A DNA stretch of 5,877 bases from JAMOBE01 sp039908285. Lineage in GTDB: Bacteria; Pseudomonadota; Alphaproteobacteria; Rhodospirillales; Rhodospirillaceae. How positions within the stretch are numbered: position 1 is the stretch's first letter; each line of letters begins with the position of its first letter. A program made the position numbers and the translations under genes. Below the pieces are notes generated by a model. That model was not told where the DNA came from. It did no database searches and worked only from the letters and a program-made list of their open reading frames with translations. The stretch spans positions 1-5,877 of the forward strand of contig JAMOBE010000152.1 of NCBI GenBank assembly GCA_039908285.1, given 5' to 3'. Below, piece by piece: positions 1 through 5,811 of this stretch.

Positions 1-1284
1 CTCAGCGGCGGCGACACGTTCCGCAATTACGGCCTGATCGACATCAACATCGGCACCTTCACCGTGACCGACTCTGACAACCTCGGCACCTTCATCAACG
101 AGACGGGCGGCACCATCACCATCGCCACCGGAGCCACCCTCAGCACCTCGGGCGTCGGGACCTACACCAACAACGGCACGGTGACGGTGGGCGCCTCGCC
201 GGGGCTTGGGATCATCGAGGGCGACTTCGCCCAGGGCACCACGGGTCACTACCAGGCCGAGCTGGCCGGCACCCAGTCGGGAACCGGTTACGACGTGCTG
301 CGGGTCACCGGTCATTTCACTCTGGGCGGCCTGGTGGACGTCTCGCTGCTGTACGGCTTCCAGCCCAGCGTCGGCGACACGTTCAGAGTCGCCCAGTGGG
401 ACACCTACTCGGGCCTGTTCGACGCCATCACCGGCCGGGATCCCGGCACGGGCGTGGTTCTGGACGCCGTCTATCGGTCGGATGGCCTGGACCTGGTGGG
501 GCGCGCCGCCGCCGATGCCGGCGATCACGGGCGCACGATCCTCGAGTTCGCCCCGGCGGGCGGCACCATCACCCTGACCCGGGCCCAGACGGAGAGCCTG
601 TCCGAGCTGCATGGGTCGGCCGGCGAGGATCGGCTGGTGTTCTCCGATGCGGGGACGCTCGATCTCTCCGATCAGACGGTGACCGGGATCGAGCGGGTGG
701 AGGGCTCAGGCGGAGCCGATACCCTGATTGCCGCGAGCGACGGCACCGCCTTCGCCGGCCGGGGCGGCGCCGACGTTCTGACCTTCCGGGGGGGCGCCGA
801 CACCCTGGTGATCGAGTCCCTGTCCGATGGCGCCGCCGTCGGAAGCAACACGGGCTACGACCGGGTGACCGGCTTCGACGGCGCGGGCGGCGACCGCATC
901 GTCATCGACGGAGCACTGAAGACCGCCCTGGACGACGCCGGCACCCCGGACGGCGCCTTGAGCCTGGCCAGGGACTCGGCGGCGAATTTCGGCGCCGGCG
1001 GGGTCGAGGGTCTTGACCTCGGTGGCCTGCACGACTCCGACCTGACCCAGGACGGCTTCACCACCCTGATCGCCACCCTGAATGATCACGGGAATGGCCG
1101 TGGCGTCACCGCTGCCATGGGGGACGATGGCCTGATTCTGGCTCACGGCGAGACTGAGACGGCGGTGTTCGCCTATGTGGAGAATGGTGACCAGACAAAC
1201 CATGTCTCCACAGGCGAACTGACTCTACTGGCAGTCATCGACTCCCAGGTCAGCCACACGCAGGTCGCCTTTGGTCATAGTTGA
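1..1284 (+). CDS. Large T1SS-exported adhesin-like protein, C-terminal part (5' end outside window)
   Basis: The frame is open from base 1 to the TGA at 1282-1284, so this is the last 427 residues of a longer protein; the GTG at 64 is internal because the repeat pattern begins before it. Domains in order, numbered from base 1: a Thr/Gly/Asn-rich beta-solenoid with [FY]xN motifs at residues 7, 31 and 55; a module at about 80-145 with the YDVLRVTG, LGG and GDTFRV pattern seen in many beta-strand-repeat adhesins; degenerate RTX repeats at about 235-271; a YDRVTGFD...GDRIVIDG segment at about 286-304; and a final region with AYVENGD and ELTLLAVID. There is no Cys. Loss of the N-terminus hides any retention or proteolysis domain. 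Known of such families: they are secreted in one step by T1SS using an uncleaved C-terminal signal and often act in adhesion or biofilm. Inferred: this is the substrate of the exporter encoded directly downstream. Exact function is unknown. Confidence 0.82.
   Translation, partial: LSGGDTFRNYGLIDINIGTFTVTDSDNLGTFINETGGTITIATGATLSTSGVGTYTNNGTVTVGASPGLGIIEGDFAQGTTGHYQAELAGTQSGTGYDVLRVTGHFTLGGLVDVSLLYGFQPSVGDTFRVAQWDTYSGLFDAITGRDPGTGVVLDAVYRSDGLDLVGRAAADAGDHGRTILEFAPAGGTITLTRAQTESLSELHGSAGEDRLVFSDAGTLDLSDQTVTGIERVEGSGGADTLIAASDGTAFAGRGGADVLTFRGGADTLVIESLSDGAAVGSNTGYDRVTGFDGAGGDRIVIDGALKTALDDAGTPDGALSLARDSAANFGAGGVEGLDLGGLHDSDLTQDGFTTLIATLNDHGNGRGVTAAMGDDGLILAHGETETAVFAYVENGDQTNHVSTGELTLLAVIDSQVSHTQVAFGHS
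16..231 (+). repeat. Three 72-bp (24-residue) coding repeats, beta-solenoid
   Basis: Three in-frame units of exactly 24 codons lie at 16-87, 88-159 and 160-231. Each starts with T-[FY]-x-N (TFRN, TFIN, TYTN), followed by a Gly and an alternating hydrophobic strand (LIDINIG, TITIATG, TVTVGAS). Units 1 and 2 each end with a Gly. The third unit decays after its first half. The spacing is exact at protein level while the DNA has diverged, so this is an old, selected structural repeat and not a recent duplication. The pattern fits rungs of a right-handed beta-helix. More units probably lie upstream of the window. Confidence 0.7.
703..813 (+). repeat. Degenerate RTX (GGxGxDxL-like) repeats
   Basis: Three copies of a G-G-A-D-x-L motif are encoded at 703-729 (GSGGADTLI), 757-786 (GRGGADVLTF) and 787-813 (RGGADTLVI). 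They match the RTX nonapeptide, which in known families binds calcium in a beta-roll and helps the substrate fold after export. With only three copies this is a minimal roll. It supports calling the protein a type I secretion substrate, but on its own it would not prove calcium binding. Confidence 0.6.
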
Positions 1285-1307
1285 CAGAGAATGACATCAT
1301 CTTCAGT

Positions 1308-1357
1308 GTGCATTTACGTGTCGACCAATTCGGTGCATTTACGTGTCGACCAATTCG
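1308..1357 (+). repeat. Perfect 25-bp tandem duplication at the adhesin/T1SS junction
   Basis: Two identical, directly abutting 25-bp copies lie at 1308-1332 and 1333-1357; each begins GTGCATTTACG and ends TCGACCAATTCG. The match stops one base upstream (T versus G). The unit length is not a multiple of three, so the open frame reads each copy differently, which argues against protein-level selection. The motif around GTGTCGACCAATT resembles the internal repeats near the ends of some IS21-like insertion sequences. That is a recollection of style only, and no transposase is present. Confidence 0.75.
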
Positions 1358-1362
1358 GGGGA
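1357..1362 (+). promoter_or_regulatory. Candidate ribosome binding site for the TolC-like gene (GGGGGA)
   Basis: The purine run GGGGGA ends five bases before the GTG at 1368 and is the best Shine-Dalgarno-like stretch near any candidate start of this gene. It lies just at the end of the second 25-bp repeat and inside a 5-bp inverted repeat (CCAAT at 1350-1354, ATTGG at 1362-1366). It is the main reason for preferring GTG 1368 over the TTG at 1281 or the GTG at 1380. Confidence 0.45.
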
Positions 1363-1367
1363 TTGGC

Positions 1368-2681
1368 GTGCCTTTTGTCGTGGGGTGTGGCTGGCGACGG
1401 AGCGTTGCCTTGAGCCTGTGGCTTGCGGCAGTGCCGGCGGAGGCCGAGACTCTCCATGACTACCTCCCCGCGGCGCTGGGCCGCGACCCGAAGCTGGAGG
1501 CCCTGCGCCACGAACGGGTGGGAGCCGCCGAGAAAGCCGCCGAGGCCTGGGGCGACTGGTATCCCGAGGCCACCTTCTCGGCATCGGGCGGCCGCCAGAA
1601 GCAGCACAAGCCCGACGGCACGCAGACCGATCTGCTCCCCCGCGAGTACAGCGTTACGGTGACGCAGCTTCTCTATGACTTCGGCAAGACCGGGGCCGCC
1701 ATCGACACCGCGGCGTTGCAGGAGACCCGGGCGGAACTGGCGGTCACCGACGCCGAGCAGGCCCTGTACCTGGAGGCCGCCACGGCCTACGTCAACATGA
1801 TCCGGGCCGCCGAGACCCTGACCTACGCCCGCCAGGCCGAGGCCAACATCCGCCGTCAGACCGGCATGGAGGAAGCCCGGGTGCAGAGCGGCGGCGGCTA
1901 TACCACCGACGTGCTGCAGGTCAAATCGCAGATGGCCGGCGCCCAGGCCCGCCTGGTGCGGGCGGAAGGACAGTATGACCAGGCCCTCAACCGGTTTCGC
2001 GTCGTCTTCGGGGCGCCGCCGAAGGATGCGGCGAAACTGGTCAAGCCCAGGCTCGACACGGGCAATCTGCCGCGCAATGCCGACGACGCCCTGGCCAGGA
2101 CCCTGGAGCGCAGCCTGCAGATCCGGCTTGCCAGGCTGACAGCCGACATCTCGCGCCAGCAGGTGCGGGCGGCCACGGCCAAGGGCTTTCTTCCCAGGCT
2201 GGAAGCCATCACCGAGCACAAGCGACAGACCCATGCCGACGGAACCGTCGGCGACAAGAAGGACATCAGCGGCAAGGTTCAGCTCAAACTGCCGATCAAT
2301 CTTGGCCTGACCGCGCTCAACAGCATCCGCGCGGCGGAAAGCGGCGTCTCGGCGGCGGAAAGCCGGGTGCGCCAGACCAACGAGCAGACGGAGGAGGCGG
2401 TCCGCAATGCCTGGCAGGGCTTGCAGACGGCACAGGCCAATCTGCGCTACCTCCAGGATCAGGCGGCCCTCTCCAACGCCTTCCTGGAACTGGCGCGCAA
2501 GGAGCGGGAGATGGGCTCGCGCTCCCTCCTCGACGTGCTGAACGGCGAGACCACGGCCATCAACGCCCTGAGCGACGCCGCCTCGGCCGAGGCCGACGTG
2601 ACCATCGCCGCGGTGACCCTGCTCTACCGCATGGGGAGACTGACCCAGGCGGAAATGGCCGCCCTGGCCGCCGCGCGATGA
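1368..2681 (+). CDS. TolC-family outer-membrane channel of a type I secretion system
   Basis: This is the outer-membrane efflux component that gives the exported protein a channel across periplasm and outer membrane. From the chosen GTG it is 437 residues, normal for the family. A signal peptide is visible: basic WRR, hydrophobic SVALSLWLAAV, and likely cleavage after AEA near residue 26. Two TolC-type halves follow. The first has VTQLLYDFGKT (about 98-108), AYVNMIRA (about 140-147) and the helical stretch GGYTTDVLQVKSQMAGAQA (about 176-194). The second ends with GSRSLLDVLNGE (about 383-394) and LLYRMGRLT. The frame is open back to a TTG at 1281 that overlaps the adhesin stop as TTGA, but the extra 29 residues would run through the 25-bp repeats and bury the signal peptide; GTG 1380 (433 residues) is also possible. 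The stop overlaps the next start as ATGA. I am sure of the family, less so of the start. Confidence 0.93.
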   Translation: MPFVVGCGWRRSVALSLWLAAVPAEAETLHDYLPAALGRDPKLEALRHERVGAAEKAAEAWGDWYPEATFSASGGRQKQHKPDGTQTDLLPREYSVTVTQLLYDFGKTGAAIDTAALQETRAELAVTDAEQALYLEAATAYVNMIRAAETLTYARQAEANIRRQTGMEEARVQSGGGYTTDVLQVKSQMAGAQARLVRAEGQYDQALNRFRVVFGAPPKDAAKLVKPRLDTGNLPRNADDALARTLERSLQIRLARLTADISRQQVRAATAKGFLPRLEAITEHKRQTHADGTVGDKKDISGKVQLKLPINLGLTALNSIRAAESGVSAAESRVRQTNEQTEEAVRNAWQGLQTAQANLRYLQDQAALSNAFLELARKEREMGSRSLLDVLNGETTAINALSDAASAEADVTIAAVTLLYRMGRLTQAEMAALAAAR

Positions 2682-4366
2682 GGCGGGGCGTCGCCGAGCT
2701 TGTGGAGCGACTGGCGGTCCGGCGTGGCCTGGTGGTCGAGATCCTGCTGGCCAGCGTCATCATCAACGTCCTCGGGTTCACCAGCACGCTCTACGTGATG
2801 CAGGTGATGAACCGCTACATCGGCTTTGGCGTCGATGCGACCCTGGTCACACTCACGGTCATCGCCGTCACCGCGGTGCTGTTCGAGGCGGCCTTTCGCG
2901 AGGCGCGGACTCGCCTCGCCCGGCTGGTCGTCCGCGAGCCCAACCGGGCGCTGGCCAGCGCCGCCATGACCACCCTGCTGGATAGCCGTCCCGCCGCCCT
3001 GGAGCGGGTGCCCCAGTCCCACCGGCAGGAGGTGATCCGTGGCCTGGATGCCGTCGAGCAGGCCTACTCCGCCGCCAATCTGGCCTCCCTGATGGACCTG
3101 CCGTTCGCCGTGCTGTTCATCGGCGCCCTGTTCGTGCTGCACCCGGCTCTCGGGACGGTCGCGCTGCTGGTCTGGGGGCTTCAGGTCGGCACGACGCTGC
3201 TCAGCCAGTGGCGCCTGCGCACGCCGACGCGGCGGGTGACCGATGCCCAGGCCAATGTGGGCGCCGTGGTGGCGGCGGCGGTGGCGGCGACCGACACGGT
3301 GCGGGCGTTTCTCGGCGCCGACGGGCTGAAGTCCCGGTGGGAGCGCGACCGCGACGCCCTGTCCCGAAGTCGCGAAACCGTCGGCGGCATACAGGGGGCG
3401 GTGACGACCCTCTCGGGGGTGATCGGCGGGCTTCAGGGCATCGCCATCATCTGTTTCGGAAGCGTGCTGGTGGTGAGGGGCGACCTGACGGCCGGGGCGA
3501 TGATCGGCGCCAACATCCTGGCCGCCCGCGCGCTGCAGCCGGTATCGCGGTTCGCCGCCATGCTGGACACCTTTGCCCGGGCCAATCAGGCCCTGAAGGT
3601 GGTGGAGGACTTCACCGCCCTGCCGCGGGAAAGCCGGGGAGGCACGCGGCCGCCCACCTTCTCCGGCCGGGTGGCGTTGATGGACGTGGCCTTCACGTTT
3701 CCCGGCGCGCCCATGCCGCTGTTCGAGTCCCTCGACCTTCAGCTTGCCCCCGGCCAGGTGATGCTGGTGACCGGCCCCAACGGCTCGGGCAAGACCACGC
3801 TGGCTCGCCTGCTGGTGGGTCTCCTGGAGCCGGGGCGTGGCCAGGTGATGGCGGACGGCATCGACCTGCGCCAGCTCGACTCCCGCTGGTGGCGCCGTCA
3901 GGTGGGCTATCTGCCGCAGGAGCCCACCTTTCTGCCCGGGTCCATCGGCGACAATCTGCGCGCCCTCGATCCGACCCTCGATACGGAGCGGCTGAACGCC
4001 ATCCTGGCCTCGGCTGGCCTCAAGGGCTTCGTCGATGGACAGCCGCAGGGACTGGAGACCCCCATCGTCGATGGCGGCCGCACGCTGGCCCTGGGACTGC
4101 GCCGCCGCCTGGCGCTGGCCCGGGCGCTGGTCAATCCCATTCGTCTCGCCGTGTTCGACGAGCCGACCGAGGGCATGGACGGTGAAGGCGTCGCCGCCCT
4201 GCATGCCGTGGTCAACGGACTGGCGGCGCGTGGAACCACCCTGGTGGTGGTGTCCCATGATCCCTCCGCCCTGAAGGGCGCCGACGTCGTCCTTGACCTT
4301 GGCGTCAAGCCGATTCCCCGTCTGACACGATCGGCGCGGAGCGGCCGGGAGAGCGCCGATGTCTGA
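2678..4366 (+). CDS. Type I secretion ABC exporter (PrtD-like permease/ATPase) with degenerate signature motif
   Basis: This inner-membrane half-transporter of 562 residues fuses a membrane domain to an ATPase. There is no N-terminal C39 peptidase-like domain, as in PrtD-type exporters. Hydrophobic segments lie at about 18-42, 54-74, 136-156, 157-178, 241-268 and 270-290. The nucleotide-binding domain has Walker A GPNGSGKTT (366-374), Q-loop Gln414 in YLPQEP, Walker B LAVFDE (490-495, Asp494 and catalytic Glu495) and H-switch His527 in VVVSHD. Unusually, the position of LSGGQ reads LALGL (470-474) and is followed by RRRLALARAL, and the D-loop reads EGMD instead of SALD. Family knowledge: such proteins dimerise, bind the substrate's C-terminal signal and drive export through the HlyD and TolC partners. 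The ATG overlaps the upstream stop by 4 nt and no clear Shine-Dalgarno precedes it, so translation is probably coupled. ABC exporter identity is firm; how fully it hydrolyses ATP is open. Confidence 0.93.
   Translation: MRRGVAELVERLAVRRGLVVEILLASVIINVLGFTSTLYVMQVMNRYIGFGVDATLVTLTVIAVTAVLFEAAFREARTRLARLVVREPNRALASAAMTTLLDSRPAALERVPQSHRQEVIRGLDAVEQAYSAANLASLMDLPFAVLFIGALFVLHPALGTVALLVWGLQVGTTLLSQWRLRTPTRRVTDAQANVGAVVAAAVAATDTVRAFLGADGLKSRWERDRDALSRSRETVGGIQGAVTTLSGVIGGLQGIAIICFGSVLVVRGDLTAGAMIGANILAARALQPVSRFAAMLDTFARANQALKVVEDFTALPRESRGGTRPPTFSGRVALMDVAFTFPGAPMPLFESLDLQLAPGQVMLVTGPNGSGKTTLARLLVGLLEPGRGQVMADGIDLRQLDSRWWRRQVGYLPQEPTFLPGSIGDNLRALDPTLDTERLNAILASAGLKGFVDGQPQGLETPIVDGGRTLALGLRRRLALARALVNPIRLAVFDEPTEGMDGEGVAALHAVVNGLAARGTTLVVVSHDPSALKGADVVLDLGVKPIPRLTRSARSGRESADV
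4347..4353 (+). promoter_or_regulatory. Ribosome binding site of the HlyD-like gene (GGGAGAG)
   Basis: GGGAGAG lies inside the end of the ABC gene, five bases before the ATG at 4359. It is a good Shine-Dalgarno match at good spacing and fixes the start of the adaptor gene, which overlaps the ABC gene by 8 nt. Confidence 0.6.
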
Positions 4367-5663
4367 CCTCCCGGATCCCCCCATCGGCGGGACGCCGACC
4401 GATCCCGAAGCCGGCCCCACCCGCCTGTTCATCGTCCTTTGCGGCGCGCTGTTCGTCGCGCTGCTGATCGCCGGCCTGTTCGGGCGGCTCGACATCGTCG
4501 CCGTGGCGACCGGCGAGGTGATCCCCTCGTCCCAGGTGAAGAGCGTACAGCACCTGGAAGGCGGCATCGTGTCGGAGATCTTCGTGCGCGAGGGGGATCG
4601 GGTGACGGCCGGCCAGCCTTTGCTGACCCTCGAGACCATCTCCAGCGAGGCCGACGTCAACGAGCTGACTCTGCGCCTCGCCGCCCTGACCGCCGACCGG
4701 GCGCGCCTGGAGGCCGAGCAGGCGGGCCACGGCGATCCCGGCTATCCCGCCGACCTGGTGGATCGGCATCCCCAGATCGTCGCCCAGTCCCGCGAAGTGT
4801 TCCGCAGTCGCCGGGATCGCCTGGCCAACGCGCTCCGCAAGCAGACGGAGACGATCGCCCAGCACGAACACGCCGAGCAGGAGATCGCCGCCCGCATCCG
4901 GAACGCCGAGAACACCCTCAAGCTGCTGGGAGAGCAGATCGAAATCAGCGAGAGACTACTGAAGCAGGAACTGTCGAGTCGTCTCAACCACCTGGCCCTG
5001 CTGCGCGAGGCCTCGACGCAGAAGGGGCGCATCGAGGAGGATACCGCCGGCCTGAAACGCGTCCGGGCGGCGCAGAAGGAGGCCCGCGTCGAACTCGAGT
5101 CCCTGCGCCAGCGCCCCATCGAGGAAGCCACGTCCGAACTGTCGCGGGTCCGGCGTGAACTGGAGGAACTCGGCCAGCGTCTCGGCAAGTACACCGACAG
5201 CCTGCGCCGCACCGTCCTGCGCTCCCCCGACGACGGCATCATCAAGACCCTCTACGTGGTGACCAGGGGCGGCGTGGTGCAGGCCGGCAAGACGGTGGTG
5301 GACATCGTCCCCGTCGAGGACCGGCTGGTGATCAAGGCCCGTCTGCCCACCTACTTCGTCGGCTATGTGGAGAAAGGCCTGCCGGCGCGCATCAGGCTCG
5401 CCTATTCGGACGCCGCGCGCTTTGGCCACATCGACGGCGTGGTCGCGCTGGTCAGCCCCGACACCATCGTCAACGACAAGGGGGCGTTCTACGAGATCCG
5501 CATCGAGACCTCTCAGGACGCCTTCCATTCGGGCAAGTTGCGCTACAAGCTCTATCCCGGCGTCCAGGTGACCGCCGACGTGCTGATCGGCGACCGCACG
5601 ATATTCCAGTACCTTTTGTCACCGTTCCTGGACGGGGCTCGCGGCGCCATGCGGGAGATGTAG
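4359..5663 (+). CDS. HlyD-family periplasmic adaptor (membrane fusion protein) of a type I secretion system
   Basis: This adaptor links the ABC exporter to the TolC-like channel. At 434 residues it is typical in length. It has a short cytoplasmic tail rich in Pro and Asp (1-21), one membrane anchor (about 22-42, FIVLCGALFVALLIAGLF), then the first lipoyl-like half with HLEGGIVSEIFVREGDRVTAGQ (65-86, the hallmark HLEGGIV and EGD motifs). A long charged helical hairpin follows at about 95-280, consistent with coiled coil. The second lipoyl half starts at LRSPDDGIIKTL (287-298), followed by a beta-barrel region (about 322-385) and the family's C-terminal YPGVQVTADVLIGDRTIFQYLLSP (399-422). It is the last gene of the three-gene operon, overlapping the ABC gene by 8 nt in another frame. 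Nothing looks broken. Alternative roles such as a drug-efflux adaptor are unlikely given the adjacent RTX-like substrate and PrtD-like ABC gene. Confidence 0.95.
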   Translation: MSDLPDPPIGGTPTDPEAGPTRLFIVLCGALFVALLIAGLFGRLDIVAVATGEVIPSSQVKSVQHLEGGIVSEIFVREGDRVTAGQPLLTLETISSEADVNELTLRLAALTADRARLEAEQAGHGDPGYPADLVDRHPQIVAQSREVFRSRRDRLANALRKQTETIAQHEHAEQEIAARIRNAENTLKLLGEQIEISERLLKQELSSRLNHLALLREASTQKGRIEEDTAGLKRVRAAQKEARVELESLRQRPIEEATSELSRVRRELEELGQRLGKYTDSLRRTVLRSPDDGIIKTLYVVTRGGVVQAGKTVVDIVPVEDRLVIKARLPTYFVGYVEKGLPARIRLAYSDAARFGHIDGVVALVSPDTIVNDKGAFYEIRIETSQDAFHSGKLRYKLYPGVQVTADVLIGDRTIFQYLLSPFLDGARGAMREM

Positions 5664-5671
5664 CAGGGATG

Positions 5672-5693
5672 TCCTGACCTTACCGCGTCAGGA
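5672..5693 (+). terminator. Weak hairpin after the operon, possible terminator
   Basis: TCCTGAC (5672-5678) and GTCAGGA (5687-5693) form a perfect 7-bp stem with an 8-nt loop, starting 9 nt after the stop codon of the HlyD-like gene. No T-run follows, so it is not a standard intrinsic terminator; it could be a 3'-end stabilising hairpin or a Rho-assisted end. A second weak pairing (GCCTT 5705-5709, AAGGC 5725-5729) follows. Confidence 0.3.
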
Positions 5694-5730
5694 ACCGATC
5701 ACCAGCCTTGCGGCCAAAAGAAAGAAGGCG

Positions 5731-5770
5731 CAACACGGATGAACACGGATATCCACGGATAAACACGGAT
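5731..5770 (+). repeat. Four tandem 10-bp CACGGAT repeats
   Basis: Four consecutive 10-nt units read CAACACGGAT, GAACACGGAT, ATCCACGGAT and AAACACGGAT. The last seven bases are identical in all four and the first bases vary. This kind of CACGGAT array (ATCCGTG on the other strand) is, as far as I recall, scattered across intergenic regions of many unrelated bacteria. The unit is far too short for a CRISPR, and the array is non-coding here. Function is unknown. Confidence 0.8.
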
Positions 5771-5780
5771 GCAGCGGAGT

Positions 5781-5811
5781 TTGACATAGGCTTACGTGAG
5801 ACGCATGTAAA
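5781..5811 (+). promoter_or_regulatory. Possible promoter (TTGACA ... TGTAAA) before the AT-rich tail
   Basis: A perfect consensus -35 box TTGACA lies at 5781-5786. The best -10-like hexamer is TGTAAA at 5806-5811, four of six matches but at a long 19-bp spacing; a 17-bp spacing gives only CATGTA. It points rightward, towards whatever gene lies beyond the window. It is weakly supported. Confidence 0.25.

Noticed and set aside
64..66. GTG 64 as the start of the adhesin-like gene
   Set aside because: The frame is open to base 1 and the 24-residue repeat starts before it, with no ribosome site or signal sequence.
1281..1309. TTGACA at 1281-1286 as a -35 box for the exporter operon
   Set aside because: No TATAAT-like hexamer at 16-18 bp spacing (TCAGTG, CAGTGT, AGTGTG are poor), and it overlaps the adhesin stop codon.
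1308..1357. IS insertion target-site duplication
   Set aside because: The copies abut with nothing between them, and 25 bp is much longer than usual target duplications; an IS-end remnant or replication slippage fits better.
3208..4185. Overlapping + strand frame inside the ABC gene
   Set aside because: Arg/Gly/Pro-rich translation typical of a frame-shifted shadow; the ABC frame has all the family motifs.
2624..4660. Long open frame on the - strand (678 codons) opposite the ABC and HlyD-like genes
   Set aside because: It lies antisense to two clear genes, its translation is low-complexity (His, Gln, Gly, Arg) with no recognisable domain, and long antisense frames are expected in high-GC DNA.
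5731..5770. CRISPR array
   Set aside because: Units are 10 bp with no unique spacers and there are no cas genes nearby.
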